64,000 nt of DNA from Circinella minor (lineage: Eukaryota; Mucoromycota; Mucoromycetes; Mucorales; Lichtheimiaceae): NCBI GenBank assembly GCA_016758965.1, contig JAEPRB010000042.1, forward strand, positions 156,324 to 220,323, written 5' to 3'. The notes beneath the pieces were generated by a model. It was not told where the DNA came from and did not search any database. It saw nothing but the letters and a program-made list of their open reading frames with translations. Each line of letters opens with the position of its first letter. Positions within the stretch are counted from its first letter, which is position 1. A program made the translations under genes and the position numbers. This document shows positions 12,272 through 24,110 of the stretch, one piece after another.

Positions 12272-12375
12272 CAGTCAACCACCGGGTTTTGGAATCTCGC
12301 CAAATTGAAAACTACCCCCAGGTTCCGCAACTTTTTTGAAGGAATTGTCACATTGAAAAAACTGGGGGTCTACTG
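12272..12375. mobile_element. Possible pogo-like MITE remnant, about 104 bp
   Basis: The left edge CAGTCAACCACCGGG and the reverse complement of the right edge CAGTAGACCCCCAGT match at about 16 of 23 positions when extended. This resembles Tc1/pogo-type termini that begin CAGT followed by a GACCCCC-like stretch. The expected TA target duplication is present on the right but reads TG on the left. It is short, non-coding and unusually GC-rich for this region. Confidence 0.35.
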
Positions 12376-13825
12376 TAATTTGTGCTTCAGCAATTTTTGA
12401 ATATATATTATTAGAAAGTACCTATATGATCAGTTGACACAATATGTTAAATGTATTGTTAATAATTACTATTAATATTGTAAATATTTTTAATAAGAAA
12501 AGGAAGATAGATAAAGGGCGCGCCCCTAGCCATTCCCTATTTATTTTCGATTGAATCAAAATGATGGAATAAAAGAAGCTGACTTCACGAAGTGAAAGAC
12601 AACGAATATGAATCATTTGAGTTCACCAAGTTCTAGTAGTTAATAGCTATTATACTGTATATAAGGTGTAAAGAAAGCAAAACCTATTATTTCTCACATG
12701 ATAATAAAAATGCTTACTGTTGATCTCGTTTTTATTAATAAAAAAAATGACTCCATGACTAACGTAGTAATGCTCATCAAAATACTATGTCTTTATTTTT
12801 TTCCGGAAGGACCCTCTTTACGTAGTAGTTCTTTTGTAAACAGACGGTGACATTTCAGAGTTAGATGACAGTTACGTATGTATGAACATTTTTTTTTTTG
12901 GTTTTTTCGTATTAGCTTTGAAATAGAAATAATAATATAATAATAGATAAACAATCAGCACTATTTTTTATAATCTACAGTACTCGCTTTTCCAAAAATT
13001 TGTTAAATCATTTGGAAACAAAGAAAAATATATACGTAGCTTATGAGCTTATTTGATGATTATTCATCCACCAGAAAATTTATCATTACGAAAAGTAGGC
13101 TACATATTATATCTTAAGTTTACTTTTGTGATGAAAGAAAGAGATTGTCTCTCTCAGCGCACATGGATTTATTATTTCATTTGACAAAGATGTTAATCGA
13201 ATTTTTTTCTTTGATGAATAATAATATTTGTTGTGTATAATTACTATGACACTTAATAGTTATATATTATTGTTCGGTACTGGGTAATAATAATATTAAG
13301 AGTTGTACATCATCTTTTCGGCACGGCATAAGAGAGAAGAAAGTTCATGCATTATTTCTTTATTAGCGTCAATATTAAAAAAAATGTTATTGGTGTCATG
13401 GACTGCTTCAATAGTGTCACAATGGAATATAACTCTAACTATAGAAGACGTGGAAGAACAACAGAAGGAAGAAATCCTAATGCCTAGCGAGAATCTAATG
13501 GACCTAAAGCATTATCTAATGGAGAGTTCATGATTGCGTGTGGAGATGAAAATTCTACTGATGTTAGTGATTCCAAGAACATTGTCGACAGCCGAACCAT
13601 TAATAAAGAATCTACCATTAGTCAAACCACTGCCATTAAATCCAGCGCTATGGAATCAAGCCTATATGAAGTGATAAGTACGTCTCCAAAAGTGTTAATT
13701 GTAGTTGTAACATAATTTAGTGTTAACAGATCCAAATTCTATTATAGCACTTTAAATTATTTACAGATAGCAGCAACAGCAGCAGCAGCAATAATAATCT
13801 CCTTAAAGACATCCATAAAGAGAAT
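12376..13825. other. Intergenic stretch with weak plus-strand frames
   Basis: AT-rich. Two overlapping plus-strand frames (13303-13533 and 13530-13715) contain Ser/Thr-rich and acidic sequence without a recognisable domain. Their position just before a zinc-knuckle relic suggests degraded linker sequence of a transposase like the one at 4614-9359. No separate gene is supported. Confidence 0.3.
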
Positions 13826-13972
13826 TAAAGACATGTGCCATATGTGGCGGCATTGAATGCAAAGGGAACAACAAGAAAGCAAAATGCAAATATAATGTTC
13901 GTGGCAAAATCGATTGCAAAAGCAAAAATGACAACAAAATGATGCATCTCGAACATATTCGGTACGTATGAC
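13826..13972 (+). pseudogene. Relic of a transposase C-terminal zinc knuckle
   Basis: The plus strand reads RELKTCAICGGIECKGNNKK then AKC. This aligns with the C-terminus of the intact transposase at 4614-9359 (RKAKSCTICRSVTCKGKTGK then QKC), conserving C-x2-C-x4-C-K-G-x6-7-C. It is in the opposite orientation and is preceded by Ser/Asn/Gln-rich sequence. A stop lies shortly upstream in frame, and the frame continues beyond the knuckle into unrelated sequence. It is read as the tail of an older copy of the same element family. Confidence 0.45.
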
Positions 13973-14189
13973 AAATAGCTAGCTAGTATCATTATTATTG
14001 TTTTTTTCAAATAGTTATAAGTTCCAATTCATATATAAAATATAATTATCATTTTACAATAGAGTAATCTCCCTTTCGCTTCGCTACAGGAGCCATTTCC
14101 TAATTGTGAACAATTAATTCCATTTGCATCATATATGTTATCCGGGCCTATATATTGAGCAATAAAAGGCCAACGTTCGACTGATTCAT

Positions 14190-14763
14190 AAATTAATTTG
14201 AAGCAGATCTTGCCACCTTTTCGGTTTACTCCTGCTCAATGTCATCCGAAACGTATTACAACTTATGGCGCCAAAGATTCTTGCAAGAGTTTCGGGATTT
14301 ACGACCTGAACTGCCCTTGAAGTAATTTTTTCTTTATAATGCCACCTTATGGAAAACAGAATACTGACTTTTTTTTTCTTTCGTACATAACCTCTAGACC
14401 TCCACAGTATCAAAAAGATATTTGGACACAAAAGTATTTAGAATTGGCACAATTAGTAAGTTGAAATATTATCGATCTATTATGCTGCCAATTCTTTGAA
14501 TTAACAACATTATTGGTTTCTTTTGTACAATAGAGAGCAACTTCACAAGCAACACGAGTTGAAACCTTGAGAAGTTTAGAATATGCAATGCCGCTAGCTG
14601 GTTCCAATGTCTACAGTACATTGAACTCCATCGCAGCAGAAATTGAACCACAAGTGCATAACTTTAAAGGAACATCCGAAATAAATGAGAATGATAGATT
14701 AATGCAATCATTTTTACACTATGTAAGAAATAGAAATAGAAAGTATACTGGATATGACTTTTA
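14190..14763 (+). pseudogene. Unidentified two-exon fragment
   Basis: The plus strand encodes QYQKDIWTQKYLELAQL, a GTAAGT donor at about 14456, an ATAG acceptor at about 14533, then RATSQATRVETLRSLEYAMP and about 55 more residues ending YTGYDF and a stop at 14763. The joined frame across the intron is continuous. Upstream (14190-14340) pieces such as RFTPAQCHPKRITTYGAKDS are coding-like but interrupted. I do not recognise the family. It is sandwiched between transposon relics, so a mobile-element origin is likely. A small intact gene cannot be excluded. Confidence 0.35.
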
Positions 14764-14828
14764 GTTTATCTTATAGTCGACTTCTTATTCAACCTTTTGT
14801 GTCTTAATAGATTCACGGCAACCCTTTA

Positions 14829-14998
14829 GAGCAAGTGCCGTGGTGGTGGTTTTTTTCGGGCCGTAATTTTAAAGCCTGGTGTCCATGGTTTTAATTTTAC
14901 AGCCCAAGTTACAACCACCGCTGCATCAACTTCGCTGTAAAAACTGGGCTGTAAAGTTACAGTCCTAAGTGATTTACAGCCCCCCGCTGCACATGCTC
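14829..14998. mobile_element. PIF/Harbinger-like MITE with TTA target duplications
   Basis: A 170-bp element begins GAGCAAGTGCCGTGGTGG, and the reverse complement of its right end is GAGCATGTGCAGCGGGGG, 14 of 18 positions identical. It is flanked on both sides by TTA (14826-14828 and 14999-15001), the 3-bp target duplication typical of PIF/Harbinger elements. The interior is non-coding and contains repeated TTTACAGCCC / GGGCTGTAAA motifs in both orientations. The element is much more GC-rich than its surroundings. Confidence 0.75.
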
Positions 14999-15030
14999 TT
15001 AGTAGTAATGAGCGTCAGTTCATTGTTGAG

Positions 15031-15369
15031 ATGAGTAAAAAAAACGATTCAATATCGAGTCGGTTACTTGGCGAAGCTGCTAAGAATTTGTTGATAGAGG
15101 AAGGTTGGGACAATGAGATGGACATCACCACTAAGTACGGACTTGAAAAAAAATTAGTTCAGAAATATGAAAAGTATAGTGATCAATTCAATATAACTTA
15201 CATTATAATTATATATTATATAAACTACTATTATCAAGCATTGGTAATTCGATATCGCCATCATCAAAGAATATTTTTTACAGCGATGGGGTGGGCCAAC
15301 GATGGAGAGAAATCTCATAAAGTTGATACATTCTTAAATGTGGGGTCAAATAAAAAACATCTTGCTTAA
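15031..15369 (+). CDS. Short hypothetical frame, uncertain
   Basis: A 112-codon frame beginning MSKKNDSISSRLLGEAAKNL. The first half is compositionally normal (mixed charged/hydrophobic), while the middle is Ile/Tyr-rich and looks like translated AT-rich intron sequence. No family is recognised. It lies 30 bp after a MITE and upstream of a pseudogene, and may be an exon of that pseudogene or chance. Low support. Confidence 0.2.
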   Translation: MSKKNDSISSRLLGEAAKNLLIEEGWDNEMDITTKYGLEKKLVQKYEKYSDQFNITYIIIIYYINYYYQALVIRYRHHQRIFFTAMGWANDGEKSHKVDTFLNVGSNKKHLA

Positions 15370-15557
15370 AGTGTCATTGCTTAGACAAGCTCAGATAATT
15401 TCAAGCTCAAGTTCTGTTCTAATTTTTACTTCTTCAATAATTACTAGATCAATCATCATAATACTGTAACGTTGATCACCGGGTATGTATTTTTAATATA
15501 TTCAAATATCTCATAACCTATAACGTTTTATTAAAATACTGATTGTTTTTTTTTTGT

Positions 15558-16594
15558 TAGCTCCTCAAATCCAAGTTGTGAACTTGAAGGACTAGAAAAC
15601 CAAGTCGCTGTTACTAGTTCCGAGCCCGAAGTATGTTCTTCGAAACGAACGTTTGACTAGTTGGTGGTAAGAAAAATTGGCAACTGCTGTAATATGTGTT
15701 ATGAACCGCACGAGGCTCAATTTTTTTTTTTTTTTTTTTTTTTTTTGATCTAGGATGGTCAAGATTGTATTTTTGCCAAACACAAGCGCAGAAAATATCT
15801 TTATAACACTTGGAACACGAGTGTTAAATTATAGGAAGAGCAAGAAGAACAAGGTGAAGAAGGTAAAAAAAACAAAACTTGATATTACAGGGACGCTCGT
15901 AGAATACAGAAATAGCACAGAAGTTCAACTTGATCGATAACCAACTCCTCTCCCTAAGCAACATTTTTGACACCACCCGTGGTTATTTCTGCCTTCATGA
16001 AGCCATTGCAGATTGGATACTAAAGACATACAACTATATCTTGAAGGTCACATTTATTCACCAATGTGCCACACCTTTTGTCGATTCTGTATTCGCGCGT
16101 CATGGATTGTCCATACGTATTGGTGAATTACATGTTACAAGACGTCCACATAGTATGACGGCTGACTATGTAGCAGCACACAAGACGACTACGTGGAGTA
16201 GTCATGACATATTAGCAATTGAAATCAAACCTCCCGGAATACCATCACAATCACAGCTTAAGTCTGATTTTGTAAAAATTGGGAAAGAATGTAAAGATAT
16301 GATTGACGACCTGCTGGAACTTGGTGTAGAAAACCCTTATGTTCCCGGTGTTCTTATTGAAGGCAAAAAAAATGACAACCTATACCATGCAGATAGTAGC
16401 CGAAGGTGTATACATTCTACGTGAACATAGTTAAGTCAATTTGTTACATTCACCACAAGAAGTCTATCCCGTACCAGTTATTATTGAACATTTAGAACAA
16501 TTGCAAATTTATTACAGTCAACAAGAAACCGCATTGATGAACGATTTACTGTGCATTATGTCATCCTTGAATTCAACGATCAACTGCTAAAACA
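15558..16594 (+). pseudogene. Second PD-(D/E)XK-like mucoralean family copy, frameshifted
   Basis: The plus strand has a small acidic exon (SNPSCELEGLENQVAVTSSE), a poly-T intron, a basic Lys-rich exon (KSKKNKVKKVKK), and a longer frame with WILKTYNYILKVTFIHQCAT, FVDSVFARHGLSIRIGE, DILAIEIKPPG, FVKIGKECKDMIDDLLELGV and VPGVLIEGKK. I recall this pattern from the large mucoralean hypothetical family: W..RW.P...F, then an E-I/A-K strand, then a helix with GKECK.M.D. EIKPPG could be the E-x-K of a PD-(D/E)XK core. The frame breaks at an 8-A run (16365-16372). With one A fewer it continues MTTYTMQIVAEGVYILREHS, then a TAA, then more homologous-looking sequence. It is a recent pseudogene. Confidence 0.55.
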
Positions 16595-17207
16595 AGTTAT
16601 AAGGATTTGAATAGCGACCGAATTTATATCTTAAAAGTTTAAAGGATCAAAGGATTAGATTCAAGGATAGATCCTTTGATAAATTAGCAATAGCTAAAAT
16701 TTTATTGTGGAAATTAAATAAAATAAAAAGATCAAATGCTTCTATCTTCATTTATTTATCTATTTTGTTATAGTTTAACATGCTTTATTAAATGTTTATT
16801 TTTATTGGTGCTATTTTATACCATTGTTGTATGATTTTTGAGGTATTAGAAAAATATTCTCTGGGTCTAGTTAAAGGATCAAAGGATGAAATTCAAGGAT
16901 TGACTCTTGAAAATATTTCAACATCTGATCATCCTTTGTTCATCCTTGAAAATTGGGTTTTCAAGAATGGAGTTGGTTATAGTGATATAGAATGAATGTA
17001 TAGGATTTTTGAAAATCGATATCAATAAAGGGGTTATAATTTATTATAAATATATATACGTATACATTATGAAGTTGATTATGTCAGTATGTGTTAAGTC
17101 TATATAGAATAATTGGGAATACATAGTCTATTTACAAAGTACAAAAAAAAAGGGGGGGGTGGAAGGTACCGTGGTATATATTGCAATGATAAAAAAAACA
17201 TTTATCA
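16595..17207. repeat. Intergenic stretch with diverged AAAGGATCAAAGGAT repeats
   Basis: Two direct copies of a roughly 32-bp unit lie at 16636-16668 and 16869-16900 (core AAAGGATCAAAGGAT followed by TTCAAGGAT), differing by one gap and two substitutions. A third, inverted partial copy lies at about 16929-16949 (ATCCTTTGTTCATCCTTGA). They may mark the ends of a small decayed element. No gene is supported here. Confidence 0.45.
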
Positions 17208-19452
17208 TTAATATTTGGCTAATAATGAACCAGTCAATCGATACTTCAAAATTATACATATGATTGAACCAATTATATAAACCGAGCCAGAAAATATTTG
17301 AATACCAATGTAACCATTATTAGGTGTTATTTGTTGAATCGCAGCTGCAATGGGAGTTCCTGTTTATAATTATATATGTATATATAACTTAGTAAATATA
17401 ATTCTTAAAATTCATTTTTTTTTTAAAAAAAGGAATCCAGTTTGAAGATAACTTACCCATAGCTGCAATGGAACTAAAAATAAAAGTAATAGATAGTCCA
17501 GAAGCAAGTTTGTCGACACCAACAACGCTAGCTGTAATGGGAGCAGCCTAAAAGTTGGTTAAGTTAGTTTTTATTCATGCTTATATATATATAACAAAAT
17601 ATAATTATTACTATAATAACTTACCAATGCGTAATACATTCCAGAAGTTGCTCCCCAAAGAATACAAAACACCAAGAGAATGTTATAAGAAGTTGCAAAT
17701 GGCCAAATAACAAATGAAAATAAACCGGAAAGCACAGAGATAATGATAAACATATTCAAACGTCCTATTTTGTCTGCAATAAAACCTAATCCAACACGTC
17801 CCACGGCGTTCATAGCACTTAAAATAGCCAACAAATTTGCCGCATCCGTCTGATCAAGGCCAATATCTGCTGCATACTCTAAAAACAAGAAAAAAGAATT
17901 GTAACTTTGGCTTAAGTCATTGATAATAATAAAGTCAAACCCAACAAACCTATTTTTTATTTATTTATACAACTTACTTGGTAGATAAAACAATCCAGGC
18001 AAGTATCCCAAGAGAGACACTACTGATCCAAGCAACCATAAATCAAAGTTTACTATTTTGAACATTGATAATTGAATGGGTGATTTTAATAAAGGTTGAC
18101 TTTTGCGACAAGATGGAGGAACACGGTCTTTAATCAAAATGGTTCCTATTGTGCAAATTCCCAATAAGAAAAATCCCAATATTCTGTAGGCCCATGGTAA
18201 ACCGTATTCTATAATCAAAAAATTAACCTATATATATACATAGTAATATATTAATTTAGGTATATTCAAACTATGTTACTCGAAATCGAATATACTAAAA
18301 TAAAAGCAGTACTAGTGTATATAATAATAATCACTTTACCATAGGAGACATTGCTAACGCTCCAAGACCAGATCCCGCAGTGCTTATACCCATGGCTGTT
18401 GCTCGACGTGTAGTAAACCTATAAGTTTTAGTAATGTTAATATTATTCTAAAAAAAAATAAAGAAGCTCAAAAGCTCCTAGTATAAGGATCATTTCAAAT
18501 GAATATTGTAACATTTACCATTGTGGAATAACGGAAGCAATCGACTAATATACATTTTAAAACAAGTGTCAGCATGCAGTATTATTAGTTTTATTTATGT
18601 ACGTATACGTAAGTAGTCATGAAAAAAAATATTAAATCAACTAGTATATTTATATCATACCATATAGAGAAATGATCCACCAAATCCAAAAAGCAAACCT
18701 TGTGTCAAATATAAATGCCAAACTTCTGTACTGAATCCAGCAAGAATTATGGCAAGACACATGAGAAATCCACCTAATCCATAACTAAACCGTGTCCCAA
18801 AGCGAGAAAGTAATATACTGAGTGGTGAGAATATGTTTAAGCTGACAAAAATAAGAGATCCAATAGTAATGAGCTCCAATGTACTAGCTTTGCCTTTTAG
18901 TATTGAAGTAGCATAGGCTTGTGAAAAGAGTCCCCATAAATTTGCAACGCCCATTAAAACAAAATAACCCAAAAATCCAGCAGCGGCTACAGCCCTAATT
19001 GACAGTTACAATTATAAAAAAAAAGTTATTATAATTAGAATAATGTCAGACTACGTACAACAACAAAAAAATACAAGAACTGTTTTTTTTATTCACCATC
19101 CATAACCACCATCCGGTATGTCATCAAGAGTGTCTGTTGATGAGTCAGCAATAGTACTTTCATCTCTCTCTACTATAGCGTACCAAAAAGCGGGAAGAAA
19201 TAAAATTACAAAATTAGACTTGACGATGGTGTTAAAAGAGTCCAAAAAATAAATGAATGGTTTACCTGTATCAATTTTTTCCAAGTGATTTGGCACAAGC
19301 TCTTTATTGTTCTGTGAGTATGATTTATTCATCAAAAATTGATTATTTATTATAAAATCCTTGACAACGCCTTTTTCAAGATCAACATTAATGATGTGTT
19401 GAGTAACCGTAAGTTCATTGTCACTTTCATCAGATCGGGGTGTACAAGTCAT
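17208..19452 (-). CDS. Monocarboxylate-transporter-like MFS permease, copy 1
   Basis: ATG at 19452 (MTCTPRSDESDNELTVTQHI); stop TAA at 17210-17208 after RLTGSLLAKY. Introns break the frame into about nine exons. The signature DDIPDGGYGW before the first membrane span marks the MCT/MCH group (TC 2.A.1.13). Later blocks are ANLWGLFSQAYATSILKG, LSRFGTRFSYGLGG, YLTQGLLFGFGGSFLYM, a 26-nt exon (18544-18519) encoding SIASVIPQW, TAMGISTAGSGLGALAMSP, GRVGLGFIADKIGRLN and YNILLVFCILWG. About twelve hydrophobic segments are expected across the plasma or an internal membrane. The substrate cannot be read from sequence: fungal members carry monocarboxylates or riboflavin, or are orphans. The gene lies head-to-tail with a closely similar copy at 20253-22439, with the same intron positions. 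Confidence 0.85.
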
Positions 19453-20252
19453 TTTTCATATAAATTATTTGTTTGGAGTTGTAAAAAAGAAAAGAAACAA
19501 GATGTACTTTTTTTTGTTGCTGTTGAAATACTAGGACAGTATTTATATAAAAAAAATTTAATGTTAGATTGGTATTCTTATGTTTCTATGAATTAAATTC
19601 TCTGAGTTACTTGTAATGACTGTATTAACGTTAAATTAACTAGAAACCTCTTGAGATCAGTTAAAGACATTTTTTTGATCCGCACGTTCGGCCTAACGTT
19701 TTTACGTTCAGAGAAAAATTGGGGTATGACCGAATTATATACCAAAACGAGAAAATTGAACCAATCCAAAATCGTATACGCCATTGGTTACTGTTATGCA
19801 TGTACCGATGCACCTGTTAATCGTTATTCCTTAATTCACACAAGGTTTTAACAATTTTATTTTGATTACTATTTATGCTTTTATTTATTTCAATACTTAC
19901 CATCTAAATAGTATAATGAAATTTTATCTTTTATATATCAACTTATTATTGTTGTTATCTGTAAATGATCTACAACTAGAATTTATAATTTTTGTGGGGA
20001 AAATAAATATAATTTGTTAAAGATTAATAATATAATACGATAAAAAAATAAAAAACTTATTAATCAAAATGATATTACTTTTTATTCATTTATTTATTTC
20101 ATGTACATTTTTGAATAAGATAATACAATAAATCAATTAATCTATGTATATATGTGTTCTTAGCTTTAAATATCTGAAAGAAAGGGTATATATGATGATA
20201 TGTGTAGATGAATAAAGAAAGAAATTATTATGAAATAGAAATAGAAAACTGA
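19453..20252. other. Spacer between tandem transporters
   Basis: 800 bp between the start of copy 1 and the stop of copy 2, both minus strand. It should contain the copy 1 promoter and the copy 2 3' end. AT-rich with no exon-like frame. A short GC-richer patch near 19675-19720 (CGCACGTTCGGCCTAACG) might be regulatory. Confidence 0.4.
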
Positions 20253-20571
20253 TTAATATATTGAAAACAAAGAGCCTGTCAACCGATATTTTAGAATTAT
20301 ACATATAATCGATCCTAATACGTATACCGCTCCTACAAACATCTGAATACCAATATATCCATTATTTAGTGTTGCTTCTTGAATGGCAGATGAAATGGGA
20401 GTACCTGAATTAGTTCAAAGAAATTAGTAATGTATACTATGTAGATCTATACGTTTTAATCCAATATAATTATTCTTACCCATTGCTGATATAGCACTAA
20501 AGATAAAAAGAATAGATAATCCAGAAGATAATTTTTCCAAGCCAACAACACTGGCAGTGATTGGAGCAGCC

Positions 20572-20605
<34 letters not shown>

Positions 20606-22439
20606 AAAAGAGAGTAATGAGGTAAACACAGTAATACAAATGTTTTTTTTCCCCGTCAATGTCATTGTAATAACAAAAAGGAAAGAGAGAGAAACTAGTC
20701 AATTAACAAAAAAAAACACATACCAATGCATAATATAATCCGCAAGTTATACCCCACAAAATACAATAAACCAATAGAATGTTATATGACGAAGCAAATG
20801 GCCAAATTACAAATGAGAATATACCAGATAACGCTGATCCAATAATAAACATGTTGAGGCGACCTATATAATCAGCAAGCAGACCTAGCCCTATACGACC
20901 AATAGCGCTCATAGCTAATAATACAGAAAGCAAATTAGACGAGTCATACTCATTGATTCCAATCTCTGCGGCATATTCTGTAAAAATAATTTAAAAAGTT
21001 AGTAATTTATTTTCGGATTAAATGTGTATCATTATTCAAAATATTTATATTCAAAATCATACTTGGAATGTAAAACAATGGTGCTAAATAACCCATGAGA
21101 GAAATAACAGCACCAATCAGCCATATATTGAAATTAACTACTTTGAACATTGAGAAATCGATTGGTGATTTTTTCATTTTCTGTTGCTGTTTGATACGAT
21201 ATGAACGAGGAAGACGATCTTTGATAAGAATTGTACCGACGGCAGCGACACCAAGTGCAAAAAATCCGAGAATGTGGTATGCCCATCCGATTCCATATTT
21301 TTGAATCAGATAATTTGATAAGGGACTAAGACATAAACCTCCCAACCCTGTTCCAGATGCACAGATACCCATAGCAAAAGCTCTCTTTTTTGAAAACCTA
21401 GGTTATCAAACACATACAAGATTTCTTATTAGTATTATATGATAAATAATGTTCTTTTTAAACTTTTTACAAATTTGTATATTACCATTGTGGAATCACA
21501 GATGCAATCGACTATTATCATTATTAAATATATTGAAAATAATATATAAGGATTAATTGTTAATATAACATCAAAAAAATAGAATATGATGGGTTTGTAT
21601 AGACTTTACTATCATATGTACAGTACCATATAAACAAATGCACATCCAAATCCATATAATACGCCTTGAGTAAGATAAATATGCCAGATTTCATAACTGA
21701 AACCTGTCAATATAACGCCTAAGACCATCAATACACTTCCTAGTGCGTAATTGAAACGTGTACCAAACCGAGCAGTTAAAATACTGACTGGGCTTAATAC
21801 GTTTAAACATACATTAGTAACAGAACCAACTGTCATTAATGCCAATGTACTTGCTTTGCCTTCTAACACGGATGTTGCATATGCTTGAGAGAACAATCCC
21901 CAAATTGATGCTATACCAAACATAATAAAATTACCCAAGAAACCGGCTACTACAATTGCCCTAGAAAAATAATACAATTTTAGCATTGTACAACAACCGA
22001 ATAAAAATATCACTTATGCATTTTAGAGTAAATATAATGTACATGAAGATTATTATTATCATTACTTACCAGCCATATCCACCATCTGGAATGTCATTTA
22101 AAATATTATCTGGTAAAGGCTCGACTATACTTGCTTCATCAATGCCTGAAACGACAGTGTTGTAAATATATAAAGCATCATGTTGAACAATCTCTAAAAA
22201 TTAACTGCCACAAAAAAATCGTTCTTTTGTTCGATATATGATATAATTAAAAAATAAATAAATGCTTACATACCTGAAGGGTCTTTTTCTAAAGTATGTT
22301 GTTGTTGTTGTTGTTGTGATTCATTATAATCATTGTTTTGGTTTTTTTCTTCTATAGTATAAATTGAAACTTTTTCAAGATCAAAATTATTTGCCGGGAC
22401 ATTTTCGGCTCGGTCCGAAAAAGGCGAAATAGCAGCCAT
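20253..22439 (-). CDS. Monocarboxylate-transporter-like MFS permease, copy 2
   Basis: ATG at 22439 (MAAISPFSDRAENVPANNFD), with a CAA-repeat-encoded polyQ patch in the cytosolic N-terminus; stop at 20255-20253 after RLTGSLFSIY. It carries the NDIPDGGYGW signature and the same exon plan as copy 1, including a 26-nt exon (21511-21486) for SIASVIPQW. Conserved blocks: ASIWGLFSQAYATSVLEG, LTARFGTRFNYALGS, AFAMGICASGTGLGGLCLSP, GRIGLGLLADYIGRLN and SSYNILLVYCILWG. It is clearly paralogous to copy 1 by tandem duplication. The N-termini and loops have diverged, which suggests the duplication is not very recent and that substrates or regulation may differ. Confidence 0.85.
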
Positions 22440-24110
22440 CGTGTCAAAATTTCTAATGAAGTGAGATACAAAAAAAAAAAAAGAGCAATAAGAAAAAAGA
22501 CAAATTGATAGGCATATATATATAATTTTTTTTTTATTTCTTTGTGATCACCCATGATGCTTATCTCCCACCCTTAAGAGCGCGCTTTTATTACTTAAAA
22601 AAAAAGACCGCAAAGTCGTTAGTAGATCATGTTTTTTTTTACTTTTGAGTTTATTGTTGAATAGGGCAAGAAGATTGTTGTTTTTCTTTTCTAATTGTAA
22701 ATACGTAAAACTAACGGGATAATTTTTTCACCACTTCGGATAATTCGGCGTTACTTTATAGTCCCCTTTATACTCAATAATAATATTTGTTGTTGTCAAA
22801 TAGAATATTCCTTTGGTATGCCTTTTCCAGTAGTTCAAATTTTTTACTCTTTTTTTTTCCCGTGATCTATAAATACTACTCAATGGTGGGAATCATAGTT
22901 GTGATCAGTTTATAAATAACTGATCCGGTATAATAAGTTAACCTTTTTTTAATACCTGAGTTGTTTTCTTGTTACTAACGAAATTTATTCACGTTAGAAC
23001 TATTGATCCATATTACACCCGCTATTTGTAATACATATCCCATGTTCGTGGAATTCTTCACATGGTGACAAAAATATCATTTTTGGTATTAACAGGTTTT
23101 TTTTATGGTTGTTACGGATTATATGTTAAACTTTTATTTTGTATATAAATATATATATATTGTTGTGTTAAATAGCACAAGAAATAATATATTATTACAA
23201 GCATAAAATAAAGTAGCCGCGAATGATATACAGTCATATTTCGTTCAGCATCATATGATATTAAAAAAAATTGTCAATAACTGCACTGAGTATAAGTCCC
23301 TTTGTTGTCGAATCGTAAATAAAGTAATTTAATAAAACGAATAGATAGCTTTTGCAATTGTGTTTTGCATAACAATATAGCTTTCTTTTACACTCTAAAG
23401 AAGGACTACGTACTACAGCAAGAAATATAAAAATGTCCTGACAACTTCTATCCTCAAATATATGTGAAAAAATACATATCTTTTTTTTTTTACTTCAGTA
23501 AAATTTATATTATTATTATCTGCTAATTTTTCAATACATGTTATGAATTGGAAAGCCATAATACTTTACGTATGTGATAAACAAGTTGGTTAGGTGTTCA
23601 TTTCATATATAATATAATATGATGAAGTGAGAGTTTCTCGCTTCTTTTGTAAATAACACATTGCTAGAACAATGTTCCGAATGTCTCAGTATCAATACCT
23701 CATAATAACAAAAAACAATTATTCGATATAATGATATACGTACATCTTTCATCGATATATTACTGTATGGCGTTTGTATTTAACTTTATATGAGAAACTA
23801 ACAACAACAATACTGGCACTAGTGGGATGTTGTTAATAGGTGCCAAATATGGAACAAAGTTTTCTCTGTGATATTTTACTGCTGGTGAAACTTAAAAAGG
23901 TGCATAATTGAAACTATTTTACTCCACGTTTTTTCTTATTCCACCAAAAACAACACAGACAAACAAGCATATTTATTACTTGTAATAACAATCAAAGTTC
24001 AAGTTAGTCTCTCTTTTTTCTTCTTCTCATGTTCTTAATCAATGATTCATTTCAGTCATTAAATAAACTTTTTGTTATTTTTTCTTTTACTACTACCTTT
24101 TTAGTTAATA
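22440..24110. promoter_or_regulatory. Divergent intergenic region
   Basis: 1.67 kb between the minus-strand transporter and a plus-strand gene, so it carries two promoters. AT-rich with T-runs and (TA)n. No exon-like frame, tRNA or conserved hairpin was noticed. Confidence 0.4.
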
